A stretch of 64,000 nucleotides of DNA from the NCBI RefSeq assembly GCF_000468095.1, contig NZ_ASZC01000004.1:186001-250000 (forward strand), read 5' to 3'. Positions 52,999-60,869 of this stretch are shown here, piece after piece. Below the pieces are notes generated by a model. The model ran no database searches and was not told the origin of the DNA. It saw only the letters and a list, made by a program, of their open reading frames with translations. This DNA comes from Pantoea sp. AS-PWVM4 (GTDB lineage: Bacteria; Pseudomonadota; Gammaproteobacteria; Enterobacterales; Enterobacteriaceae). The number at the start of each line of letters is the position of its first letter. The first letter of the stretch is position 1. The position numbers and the translations under genes are program-made.

Positions 52999-53214
52999 GG
53001 GACCGTACATAATTGTGCATTAAATGAATTACTTTAATTGGTTAGTTTTTCTCTGGTGCGATTATTCCCATAACGACTTCCCTCGCTCATATCTATCTCG
53101 ACAATTTCATTCAGTTTTTAATTAATTCGGCATTTTCACATTATTTAATAATGATAAGTCATTGCACAGGGTGGTTATTTTGAGAGTTTTCTCAGCCTAA
53201 AAATATCAGGGGGG

Positions 53215-53230
53215 TGTGATATAAGTCACG
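53215..53230. promoter_or_regulatory. CRP-like site upstream of the glycosyltransferase
   Basis: TGTGATATAAGTCACG matches the CRP consensus TGTGA-N6-TCACA at nine of ten positions, 43 bp before the ATG. It could activate or block transcription depending on the promoter position. Confidence 0.6.
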
Positions 53231-53273
53231 CGACCGTTCTGGAGTAAGTCTGCTTATAACAAGAAGGTTAACG

Positions 53274-54242
53274 ATGATCAGTGCCAATTCACTTTATCGC
53301 AAATTACGTTTCCCCTTTAAGCTCACCCATGCTGCGTTAAAATATCCCCGAGCCAGTGCCCGCGTCAGACAATATAAAGTGTTGTCACCGGAGCAGACCA
53401 TTGACTTGCTACTGAACAACGATCACCTCTCAATCAGCCGCTACGGTGACGGTGAACTGGAGATGACCTTGTTTAAAAACATTGGTTTTCAGGCATTTGA
53501 TGAGCGGCTTTCAATCCGTTTAAAAGAGATTTTGCGCCGGGGTGTGAATCATAATCCCAGTTGTTTATTGTGTTTGCCGGACGCCTTTCGCAGCACGCGA
53601 CATATGCGTTTTGGCTCTGCCTTGTTCTGGTTTTTCCATAAAGCGTTTTGTTTTTTACGCTATGAGCCATTATTAAGTAAGAAATATTGTTACGGTAATA
53701 CTTCGGTGACGCGGCCTTATCACGATTATAAAGACAAGACATCATCTGCGGTGATCTTTGCCAAGTTCCAGCAATTATTCAAAGACAAAAAGATTTTAAT
53801 TGTGGAAGGCAGTGGCACACGTTTGGGAATGGGTAATGATTTGTTAGCTGGCGCGGGTGAAATCAAGCGTATAACCACCCTTAACCGTAACGCCTTTTCG
53901 GTTTACAACGAGTTATATAGTGCCGTACTGGCTCATGGTCGCTATTTTGACATGGTCCTGATTTCACTTGGCCCCACCGCCACGGTGCTGGCGTACGATC
54001 TCAGCCAGCAGGGTATTCGTTGCATCGACAGTGGACATATTGATATCGAATACGAGTGGATGCGCAGCGCCGCACGCGACAAAGTGCAAGTGGCCGGCAA
54101 GAACGTTAATGAAGTCGGCGTATTATTAAGTGATGAGGTGATCGATCCCGATGAACACTATCGCAGCCAGATTCTGCAACATGTCGGAATGACACCGGAA
54201 GCGGTGCCAACCGCTGCATCGCTACGTCAGCCGATAGTGTAA
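53274..54242 (+). CDS. GT-D fold glycosyltransferase (SP_1767/DUF1792-type)
   Basis: A 322-residue predicted sugar transferase. The GT-D signature RYGDGE occurs at 56-61, followed by LEMTLFKNIGFQAFDERLS. The C-terminal half has ILIVEGSGTRLGMGNDLL and ISLGPTATVLAYDLSQQG. The final segment has GHIDIEYEW, typical of the family. In streptococci such enzymes extend glycans on surface proteins. Here it stands alone and could modify an exopolysaccharide or lipopolysaccharide. Start ATG at 53274 has AAGAAGG upstream. AT-rich surroundings and the isolated position hint at horizontal transfer. Confidence 0.85.
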   Translation: MISANSLYRKLRFPFKLTHAALKYPRASARVRQYKVLSPEQTIDLLLNNDHLSISRYGDGELEMTLFKNIGFQAFDERLSIRLKEILRRGVNHNPSCLLCLPDAFRSTRHMRFGSALFWFFHKAFCFLRYEPLLSKKYCYGNTSVTRPYHDYKDKTSSAVIFAKFQQLFKDKKILIVEGSGTRLGMGNDLLAGAGEIKRITTLNRNAFSVYNELYSAVLAHGRYFDMVLISLGPTATVLAYDLSQQGIRCIDSGHIDIEYEWMRSAARDKVQVAGKNVNEVGVLLSDEVIDPDEHYRSQILQHVGMTPEAVPTAASLRQPIV

Positions 54243-54292
54243 ACGCCCCTCAGCCTGGACGTTGCGACGAATATCGCCGGGACAACGTCTGT

Positions 54293-54342
54293 TTATCTCA
54301 AGCAATCTCAAAAAATGGTTTTTTTGAGATTGCTTGAGATAA
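54293..54342. terminator. Perfect 23-bp-stem hairpin after the glycosyltransferase
   Basis: 54293-54315 and 54320-54342 are exact reverse complements with a TGGT loop. The six A/T pairs next to the loop give an A-tract and a T-tract inside the stem. It lies 50 bp after the stop and is unrelated to the REP family. Confidence 0.7.
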
Positions 54343-54359
54343 CGCCTGATGTACATGCC

Positions 54360-54415
54360 GTAGCGGCGCGATTTATCGCGCATCTCTATAACCGCGCGAT
54401 AAATCGCGCCGCTAC
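54360..54415. repeat. REP pair (inverted), short spacer
   Basis: Intact forward (54360-54381) and reverse (54394-54415) copies with a 12-bp spacer between the converging glycosyltransferase and acyltransferase genes. Confidence 0.95.
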
Positions 54416-54439
54416 GACATACTGTGGATATCAGATACG

Positions 54440-55075
54440 CTACCGGTGCTGATGACGCTGGCAAAATGCCACGATATCACCGGACTGAAAATCACCGAGA
54501 TGTGCCATCAGTTTCTCCAGCGGCCAGTGCCACCAGGCAATCGCCTGCAACTGTGCGGCGATCGCCGGGGTAAAGCGCATACGGATCGGTCTGGCCGGGA
54601 CGCCACCGACAATGGTGTAAGGCGCGACATCTTTGCTCACCACCGCCCCGGCGGCCAGCACCGCGCCATCGCCTACCGTCACACCTGGCAGTACGATCAC
54701 CCCATGACCGATCCACACGTCGTGCCCAATGATCACCCGGTCAGCACGGCGTTCGGCAAAAAACGTGCTGTCACGCTGCGCATGGCTGTCGTAGTACTCA
54801 GGACAATAGGTAAATCGATGCTGCGAAGCACGATCCATTGGATGATTCGGCGCACCAATGCGCACCTGATTAGCGATAGCGGTAAAGCGACCTATCTGGC
54901 TGTCTGCGATGCAGCAGTGCTCACCGACATAAGAAAAGTCGCCTAATTCGCTGTATTCGAGATAGCTGTGGGCGAGGATTTCACACTGCTGACCAATGTG
55001 AGTCTCGCGCATACGCACGCTGGGATCGATGACGGTGTGTTGCAGTTTAGCCGGTTGCACAGCAGCGAGTGCCAT
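54440..55075 (-). CDS. Hexapeptide-repeat acyltransferase (DapH/DapD/GlmU-related, phosphonate-type)
   Basis: A 211-residue left-handed beta-helix acyltransferase. Hexapeptide turns run from about residue 18 to 165, including [40 protein letters not shown] and [19 protein letters not shown]. The insert [14 protein letters not shown] holds the catalytic His expected for xenobiotic/CAT-like acetyltransferases. It resembles the transferase found with phosphonate operons (TIGR03308 type), but no phn genes are here. GGAG lies 8 bases before the ATG. It stands downstream of the dehydratase gene on the same strand (121 bp gap). Confidence 0.87.
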   Translation of the reverse strand: MALAAVQPAKLQHTVIDPSVRMRETHIGQQCEILAHSYLEYSELGDFSYVGEHCCIADSQIGRFTAIANQVRIGAPNHPMDRASQHRFTYCPEYYDSHAQRDSTFFAERRADRVIIGHDVWIGHGVIVLPGVTVGDGAVLAAGAVVSKDVAPYTIVGGVPARPIRMRFTPAIAAQLQAIAWWHWPLEKLMAHLGDFQSGDIVAFCQRHQHR

Positions 55076-55196
55076 AGCGAAAACTCCGTGGTGGTCAGAT
55101 GTCTGGATAACTGAGCTGCGCCAGGGCAGCGACGAGACATCAACCTAACCGGGCAAGATGACAGCCAGATGGCAACAGTACCATCCGGCGTAACCT

Positions 55197-56450
55197 TTAT
55201 GGCCGGGCGGCAGTGCCGTCCGGTAAACGTGCATTGGTCCACTCCGGCAGACCACCGGAAACCGGGTATTTCGCCGCCAGTTTCTCGTCAATATCCACCC
55301 CTAATCCCGGACGTTCACTCAGGTAGGCGTAACCACGGTCAATTTCCGGGCAACCGGGGAACACCGCCTGAAGCGCTTCATTGACCGGCGTATATTCCTG
55401 AATCCCCAGGTTGGTAATGCTCATATCGATATGCAGGTTGGCCGCCACACCAACCGGTGAGATATCACCCGGACCATGCCAGGCGGTACGTACGCCGTAC
55501 AATTCCGCCAGCGTGGCCAGTTTCTTCGCCGGGGTGATGCCACCAATGGTGCTGACATGGCAGCGGATATAATCGATCAACTGCTGCTGGATCAGCGGTT
55601 TCCATTCGTTGATCTGGGTAAAGAGTTCCCCCATCGCTATCGGGGTGCTGCTCTGCGCACGCAGTTTGTTTAACCAGTCGATGTTCTCTGGCGCAACCGG
55701 GTCTTCAAGGAAAAACAGTTGATACGGCTCCAGTGATTTTGCCATCTGAATCGCGGCGATTGGCGTGATGCGCTCGTGCACGTCGTGGATAAATTCCACC
55801 CCAAATCCCAGCTTGTTACGCAGGTGATCGAACAAGCGCGGCACGGCTCGCGCATAGGCGTCAGGGTCAAAATAGATGCCGTGGGTCTGGCTGCGCGGCG
55901 ATACTTTAGGCTGGATATTTTTCGCCCGCGCCAGCTTTCCGGCAATCAGACGCAAATCATCGGTGCCAGCGCCGCCATACATCCCCACCTGACAACGGAC
56001 ATACTGGTAGCCTTCCTCCATCCGTGCCCGGATATTGTCCTCGACTTCAACTTCATCCGCCCCATCGCAGTGCCGGTAAAGCGCAATGCCATCCCGGCAT
56101 TTGCCGCCTAACAGTTGATACACCGGCAGATTGGCGAGTTTGCCTTTGATATCCCACAACGCCATGTCCATACCGGAGAGCGCATTGTTCATTACCGGGC
56201 CATTGCGCCAGTAGCCGCTGACAGCGGCCGACTGCCACAGGTCTTCGATACGCGCCGGATCTTTGCCGATTAAAAAGGGTTTGATGTAATTTTCAATCGC
56301 GGCCGCTACCGCATAAATACGCTGGGTAAAGGTGGCGCAGCCCAGGCCGTACAGTCCCGGTTCGCTGGTTTCGATCTTTACCACCACCAGATCAATCCCC
56401 CCAGGGGCGGTAAGGATGGTTTTGACGTCGGTAATTTTCAGTTCACTCAT
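55197..56450 (-). CDS. Enolase-superfamily sugar-acid dehydratase (RspA/ManD-like)
   Basis: A 417-residue member of the mandelate racemase/ManD subgroup, annotated in E. coli as RspA. It has ALSGMDMALWDIKGKLANLPVYQLLGG in the N-terminal cap. The barrel has the metal ligands in FIHDVHERITPI, FFLEDPVAPENI and MGELFTQINEWK. The active-site His is in TAWHGPGDISPVGVAANLHID. ManD members dehydrate D-mannonate or D-gluconate to 2-keto-3-deoxygluconate. The shared GntR operator and IdnD-type neighbours favour a gluconate-like substrate. AGGA precedes the ATG. Confidence 0.88.
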   Translation of the reverse strand: MSELKITDVKTILTAPGGIDLVVVKIETSEPGLYGLGCATFTQRIYAVAAAIENYIKPFLIGKDPARIEDLWQSAAVSGYWRNGPVMNNALSGMDMALWDIKGKLANLPVYQLLGGKCRDGIALYRHCDGADEVEVEDNIRARMEEGYQYVRCQVGMYGGAGTDDLRLIAGKLARAKNIQPKVSPRSQTHGIYFDPDAYARAVPRLFDHLRNKLGFGVEFIHDVHERITPIAAIQMAKSLEPYQLFFLEDPVAPENIDWLNKLRAQSSTPIAMGELFTQINEWKPLIQQQLIDYIRCHVSTIGGITPAKKLATLAELYGVRTAWHGPGDISPVGVAANLHIDMSITNLGIQEYTPVNEALQAVFPGCPEIDRGYAYLSERPGLGVDIDEKLAAKYPVSGGLPEWTNARLPDGTAARP

Positions 56451-56473
56451 GAAATCCTCGCTTATCCTGTATG

Positions 56474-56486
56474 ATGTCCTACATGT
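56474..56486. promoter_or_regulatory. Probable GntR operator at the dehydratase promoter
   Basis: ATGTCCTACATGT, with arms ATGT/ACAT around CCT, lies 24 bp upstream of the dehydratase ATG. Its TGTCCTACATGT core is repeated exactly at 57289-57300 upstream of gntR. Confidence 0.65.
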
Positions 56487-56497
56487 TATGCGTCAAA

Positions 56498-56567
56498 AAA
56501 AGCCCCTGATCTGATACCCGACGTAGCGGCGCGATAAATCGCGCCGCTACGGAGCATAGGGGCTTTT
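56498..56567 (-). terminator. gntR terminator with a REP in its loop
   Basis: AAAAGCCCCT (56498-56507) pairs with AGGGGCTTTT (56558-56567). Read on the minus strand, the stem is followed by a run of seven U residues in total. It begins 3 bp after the gntR stop. The loop contains the REP palindrome at 56522-56551. Confidence 0.85.
56522..56551. repeat. Compact REP palindrome
   Basis: CGTAGCGGCGCGA, four bases (TAAA) and TCGCGCCGCTACG make a 13-bp perfect stem. It looks like a forward and a reverse REP collapsed onto one central palindrome. Confidence 0.9.
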
Positions 56568-56569
56568 CG

Positions 56570-57274
56570 TTAACAATTGTGGCGCACGTCCTCGATGGCA
56601 TGGACGTTGTGGGTCATGGCGCTGTTCAGCGTCTCGGTTGCCAGGGCCGCATCGCGATTTTTCAGCGCCATAAACACCTTGATATGCGCTTCCACGCTTT
56701 CAAGGGTGATGCCCAATACCCGGTTCAACTCCTCAAGGTAATGCACGTAGATCCCTTTCAGGGATTCCATAACGTGAATAAACACCTTGTTGTGCGAGGC
56801 TTTGACGATTGCCAGATGAAAATCATAATCCGCCAGCGAATACTTTTTGTAGTCGTCACGACTCACCAGCATGCGGTTCAGCGCCTTTTCCAGCGCCTGA
56901 ACATCTTCATCCGTGGCGTTTTGCACCGCCAGCTCCATGCAACGGAATTCGACCGTCTGGCGAAACACCCGCATATCATCGAACTCTTCCTGCGACAGAT
57001 GCAGGATTGGCGCGTTGTCACTAAAGGCGTCGTAGCGGGCCAGGTCGCGGGTGACATAGGTCCCCTTTCCCTGGTGTGTCACCACCACGCCCAGATCACG
57101 CAGCTTCTGCACCGCACTGCGCACGCTGACGCGGCTCACCTGGAAGGTGGCGGTTAACTCCGCCTCCGAAGGCAGCTTGCAACCTGATTCCCAGACGCCG
57201 TTCTGAATGTTTTGTTTCATCTGTTCGTAGATAACATCGACGACATTATGCTTTTGGACGCTTTCCAGGCTCAC
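56570..57274 (-). CDS. GntR-family regulator, FadR/FCD subgroup
   Basis: A 234-residue repressor. The winged helix (about 10-75) includes GVWESGCKLPSEAELTATFQVSRVSVRSAVQKLRDLGVV. The C-terminal FCD domain has metal/ligand-type residues in DYDFHLAIVKASHNKVF and the His of VEAHIKVFMALKNRD. The start is GTG at 57274. It diverges from the SDR-MFS-IdnD operon and is oriented with the dehydratase. Three similar operator sites (56474, 57288, 57351) suggest it controls all three transcription units, including its own. Confidence 0.91.
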   Translation of the reverse strand: MSLESVQKHNVVDVIYEQMKQNIQNGVWESGCKLPSEAELTATFQVSRVSVRSAVQKLRDLGVVVTHQGKGTYVTRDLARYDAFSDNAPILHLSQEEFDDMRVFRQTVEFRCMELAVQNATDEDVQALEKALNRMLVSRDDYKKYSLADYDFHLAIVKASHNKVFIHVMESLKGIYVHYLEELNRVLGITLESVEAHIKVFMALKNRDAALATETLNSAMTHNVHAIEDVRHNC

Positions 57275-57287
57275 CGGTTATTCTCAC

Positions 57288-57300
57288 TTGTCCTACATGT
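57288..57300. promoter_or_regulatory. Probable GntR operator, gntR promoter
   Basis: TTGTCCTACATGT, 13 bp upstream of the gntR GTG, has the TGT-N3-ACA pattern of FCD-type GntR sites and an exact 12-base match to the dehydratase site. Confidence 0.65.
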
Positions 57301-57350
57301 CTGAGGTTTTAACGCTTCACACTCCGCCTGACAAGGGAAAAATGATCACC

Positions 57351-57361
57351 CTGTCCGACAA
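57351..57361. promoter_or_regulatory. Probable second GntR operator in the divergent region
   Basis: CTGTCCGACAA has the same TGT-CCN-ACA core, 199 bp upstream of the SDR gene. It is the third member of the set in 900 bp. Confidence 0.5.
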
Positions 57362-57560
57362 CTGCCATCAGAATAGAATGATTACTCTATTAAATTCATT
57401 GATTTAAGACAGAAACCTTCAATGTACCCCGCGCAGAGCGCTGCGCAAAACTGTGAGCTGACCGGCAATTACTGCGCCTGGTAATTGCTGTCAATATCGG
57501 CTTCACGTACAACGTCCCCATGCAACTTGTTAGTCATGTTACATCGAGGGATAAATTGCT

Positions 57561-58328
57561 ATGCAAAACTTATTTAACCTTAGCGGCAAAACCGCGCTGA
57601 TTACCGGTTCAACGCGGGGACTTGGTCTGGCTTATGCGCAGGGACTGGCTCAGGCTGGCGCTCGCGTGATCCTGAACGGCACCCGTGAAGAACATATGCA
57701 GCAGGCACTGGCAAGCCTCAAAGCCCAGGGCTGCGATGCACACGGGTTCCTGTTCAATGTGGCGGATGAAGCCGAAATCGAAGCGGTGTTCGCCCGGCTG
57801 GACGCCGAGCAGATCGCGGTAGATATCGTGATCAATAACGCTGGGATCCAGTTTCGCAAACCGATGCTGGAACTGGCGCTGGCTGACTGGCAGCGCGTGC
57901 TGGACGTCAATCTGACCAGCGCCTTTCTGGTGGCACGCGCGGCGGCCCGTCGTATGGTGGCACGTAACAGCGGCGGCAAAATCATCAATATCGGCTCGCT
58001 GACCAGTGAGGCTGCCCGCGCCACGGTGGCCCCCTACACCGCCGCCAAAGGCGGCATCAAACTGCTGACCAAATCGATGGCGGCCGAATGGGCGCCGTTT
58101 AATATCCAGACCAATGGCATCGGGCCGGGCTACATCCTGACCGATATGAACGCAGCGTTAGTCGATAAAGCAGAGTTCAATCAATGGGTGTGCAACAGCA
58201 ACCCCTCCGGCCGCTGGGGTAAACCTGAAGAACTGATTGGCACCGCAGTTTATCTGGCTTCTGACGCCTCAAATTACGTCAACGGTCAGATGATCTATGT
58301 CGATGGCGGCTGGCTGGCCACCTTATAA
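57561..58328 (+). CDS. Gluconate 5-dehydrogenase-like SDR (IdnO-like)
   Basis: A 255-residue short-chain dehydrogenase with the canonical TGSTRGLGLAYA cofactor motif, NNAG, Ser in IGSLTSE and YTAAK (Tyr and Lys intact). It resembles E. coli IdnO (5-keto-D-gluconate reductase) in NLSGKTALITGS and GRWGKPEELIGTAVYLASDASNYVNGQ. It probably interconverts a keto-sugar acid and a sugar acid. GAGGGA lies 9 bases before the ATG. It is the first gene of an operon with an MFS carrier and an IdnD-like enzyme. Confidence 0.88.
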   Translation: MQNLFNLSGKTALITGSTRGLGLAYAQGLAQAGARVILNGTREEHMQQALASLKAQGCDAHGFLFNVADEAEIEAVFARLDAEQIAVDIVINNAGIQFRKPMLELALADWQRVLDVNLTSAFLVARAAARRMVARNSGGKIINIGSLTSEAARATVAPYTAAKGGIKLLTKSMAAEWAPFNIQTNGIGPGYILTDMNAALVDKAEFNQWVCNSNPSGRWGKPEELIGTAVYLASDASNYVNGQMIYVDGGWLATL

Positions 58329-58377
58329 ATCCCTCGTCACTTCACCGATAAAAAACCATTCACGGTAAAGGCTGAAT

Positions 58378-59748
58378 ATGAAACCGACTCGTACCCGACT
58401 TTCTGTTCTGGCGATGCTGTTTGTTGTCACGGCAATTAACTATATGGACCGGGCCAACCTGTCCGTTGCTGGCTCTCACATCCAGGGAGAGTTCTTCCTC
58501 TCGGCAACCCAACTGGGGCTGCTGTTTTCGATGTTTACCTGGTTCTACGCCATGAGCCAGATCCCGGTCGGCTATCTGCTTGACCGTATTGGTTCACGCT
58601 GGCTGTACGGCAGCGCCATTGTACTGTGGAGCTTCTTTACCCTGTTGATGGGGCTGGCATCGCATCACTTTTTCACTACCGCCACCGCCTCATTTATGAT
58701 GCTGCTGGTGTGTCGTGCGCTGATCGGCGTGGCGGAAGCGCCCTCCTTCCCCTCCAACACCAAGATCATCGCCACCTGGTTTCCCGACCATGAACGCGCT
58801 CGCGCCACGGCCACCTACTCCAGTGCGCAATATATTGGCCTGGCTCTGCTGACACCGGCGCTGTCATTTATTGTCAGCCAGTGGGGATGGGAGATGTCGT
58901 TTTACATCTCCGGCTTGATTGGCATCGTGTTCGGCGTCTACTGGTTGATTGCCTATCGCGACCCGCAGCACAGTTCCCGCGTCAACAGCGCGGAACTGGC
59001 GGTGATTCGCCAGGGGGGTGGCTACGGCTCCAGCAACCAGCAGAATCAAAACCCCGGTGTCAACTGGCCGTCCGTGCGTTACATCCTGCGCCAGCGTATT
59101 ACCTGGGGGCTGTTTATTGCGCAGTTCGCGGCCTCCTCAACCCTCTACTTTTTCCTGACGTGGTTTATCGTCTACCTCGAGAAGGGATTGCATCTGTCGA
59201 TTGATAAAGCCGGAATTGGTGCGATGTTCCCCTATCTGATGGCGATGGCGGGCGTACTGTGCGGCGGCACCCTGAGCGATATGCTGCTGAAACGCGGTCA
59301 TAGCCGCACCTTCGCCCGTAAGCTGCCAGTCATGACGGGGATGTTGCTGACCTGCTCGATTGCGCTGGTGAATTTTTTCCAGGATAGCCCGGTGATTGCC
59401 ATCGCCATCTTATCCATCGCCTTCTTTGCCAACGCCTTCTCCAACCTCGGCTGGGTGGTGTGCAGTGACGTGATCCCGCGCCATCTGATCGGCACCATAG
59501 GTGGCTTCCTGAATATTTTCGGCAATCTGTCCGGCATCGTCAGCCCGATCATTATCGGGGTGATTTTGCAGCGTACACAGAATTTCCAGTACGCGATGTG
59601 GTACATCGCCGCCGTCGCGCTGTGCGGATTCCTCGCTTATTTGTTACTGGTCGGAAAAATTGAGGTGCTGACGCCACCCAGCGAGGAACAGCCGGAAAAT
59701 GCCAACTCACGTTTTGATACGCCCACTGATTTACAGAGAGAAGCATAA
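58378..59748 (+). CDS. Sugar-acid MFS transporter (anion:cation symporter, GudP/ExuT-like)
   Basis: A 456-residue major facilitator starting MKPTRTRLSVLAMLFVVTAINYMDRANLSVA, the signature start of the D-glucarate/D-galactonate carriers. It has about 12 membrane segments, the GYLLDRIGSRWLYG loop and LVCRALIGVAEAPSFPSNTKI. It imports a hexonate or similar acid by H+ symport. The stop codon shares a base with the start of idnD, so the two are coupled. A hydrophilic C-terminal tail of about 25 residues follows the last segment. Confidence 0.92.
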   Translation: MKPTRTRLSVLAMLFVVTAINYMDRANLSVAGSHIQGEFFLSATQLGLLFSMFTWFYAMSQIPVGYLLDRIGSRWLYGSAIVLWSFFTLLMGLASHHFFTTATASFMMLLVCRALIGVAEAPSFPSNTKIIATWFPDHERARATATYSSAQYIGLALLTPALSFIVSQWGWEMSFYISGLIGIVFGVYWLIAYRDPQHSSRVNSAELAVIRQGGGYGSSNQQNQNPGVNWPSVRYILRQRITWGLFIAQFAASSTLYFFLTWFIVYLEKGLHLSIDKAGIGAMFPYLMAMAGVLCGGTLSDMLLKRGHSRTFARKLPVMTGMLLTCSIALVNFFQDSPVIAIAILSIAFFANAFSNLGWVVCSDVIPRHLIGTIGGFLNIFGNLSGIVSPIIIGVILQRTQNFQYAMWYIAAVALCGFLAYLLLVGKIEVLTPPSEEQPENANSRFDTPTDLQREA

Positions 59749-60788
59749 TGCAAAAGAAAACCGTTAACGCCGTGGTGGTGAGCGCCGCCCATGATGTGCG
59801 CTGTGAATCCCGCGAGATTGAGTGGCAAGAACATCAGGTGCTGGTGCGCGTTGAGCGTGGAGGCATTTGCGGCTCCGATATTCATTATTACCAGCATGGC
59901 CGCGCAGGGATGTCGGTATTGAAAGCGCCGATGGTGTTGGGCCATGAGTTTGTCGGCATCGTCGATCAAGCTCCGGCACAGAGTGGTTTACAGCCAGGGC
60001 AACGGGTGGCAATCAATCCGTCGCAACCGTGCCAGCAATGCGCGTTTTGTCTGGAGGGCAAACAAAATCTCTGCCGTTCCATGCGCTTTATGGGAAGCGC
60101 CCAGTTTTATCCCCACGTTAACGGCGGCTTTGCCGAGTACGTTGCCGTTAACCCGGTGCAGTGCGTGCCTTTTGCCGCCACATCTGATCCGAAGATCATC
60201 GCCTTTGCCGAGCCGCTGGCGGTGTGTATCCATGCAGTGCGTCAGGCAGGCGATTTAACCGGTAAACGCGTGCTGGTGACCGGAGCCGGGCCGATTGGTT
60301 GTCTGGTGATTGCCGCCGCGCTGGCCTCGGGTGCCACCGAAGTGATGGCGACTGATATCAGCGAACGTTGCCGTGATCTGGCGCAGCAAATGGGTGCCAG
60401 TCTGACGGCTGACCCACGCGACGGAGATGTCACGCAAGGCTGGTCGGAAAATGGCGGTGCGTTTGATGTCTGCTTTGAAGCCTCCGGCGCATCCGCTGCC
60501 GTGGCCTCTGCCGTCAGTTTCACCCGCCCCGGCGGCATTATCGTGCAGTTGGGGATGGGGGCGCCCGAAGTGAACTATCCCGTTGGCCCGCTGCTGGTCA
60601 AAGAAGTGCAGCTGCGCGGCTCTTTCCGCTTTACCAGTGAGTTCACTACCGCGGTGCGCTGGCTGGAATCCGGCAAGATCAACCCCCTGCCGCTGCTTTC
60701 CGCTGAGATTGCGATGACCGAGGCGGTCAGTGCGCTGGAACTGGCCGCCGATAAAGAACGCGCAGCCAAAGTGCAACTGGTGTTCTAA
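59748..60788 (+). CDS. idnD: L-idonate 5-dehydrogenase-like zinc alcohol dehydrogenase
   Basis: A 346-residue zinc-dependent medium-chain dehydrogenase. The catalytic zinc region is GGICGSDIHYYQHG with GHE (LGHEFVG). The structural zinc cluster is CQQCAFCLEGKQNLC. The Rossmann motif is VTGAGPIGCLV. It ends RGSFRFTSEFTTAVRW, PLPLLSAE and AAKVQLVF, which match E. coli IdnD closely. The enzyme oxidises L-idonate to 5-keto-D-gluconate, which the SDR would then reduce to D-gluconate. A REP pair follows. Confidence 0.92.
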   Translation: MQKKTVNAVVVSAAHDVRCESREIEWQEHQVLVRVERGGICGSDIHYYQHGRAGMSVLKAPMVLGHEFVGIVDQAPAQSGLQPGQRVAINPSQPCQQCAFCLEGKQNLCRSMRFMGSAQFYPHVNGGFAEYVAVNPVQCVPFAATSDPKIIAFAEPLAVCIHAVRQAGDLTGKRVLVTGAGPIGCLVIAAALASGATEVMATDISERCRDLAQQMGASLTADPRDGDVTQGWSENGGAFDVCFEASGASAAVASAVSFTRPGGIIVQLGMGAPEVNYPVGPLLVKEVQLRGSFRFTSEFTTAVRWLESGKINPLPLLSAEIAMTEAVSALELAADKERAAKVQLVF

Positions 60789-60794
60789 CCTGAC

Positions 60795-60866
60795 GTAGCG
60801 GCGCGATTTATCGCGCAGGTTTTTCCAGAATCGTGCACAGAACTGCGCGATAAATCGCGCCGCTAC
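60795..60866. repeat. REP pair (inverted)
   Basis: Intact forward (60795-60816) and reverse (60845-60866) copies lie between the converging idnD and MFS genes. Confidence 0.95.
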
Positions 60867-60869
60867 GGA

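Larger units (their letters stand above)
52622..53273. promoter_or_regulatory. Long AT-rich divergent region (dehydrogenase and glycosyltransferase)
   Basis: 652 bp without a credible gene. It holds the upstream regions of the two divergent genes, a CRP-like site (52797), a REP pair (52932) and a second CRP-like site (53215). The high AT content in 52640-52930 and 53030-53200 suggests H-NS-type silencing. Confidence 0.6.

Noticed and set aside
54446-54946. 166-codon open frame on the plus strand
   Set aside because: It is antisense to the hexapeptide acyltransferase, whose repeats are unmistakable.
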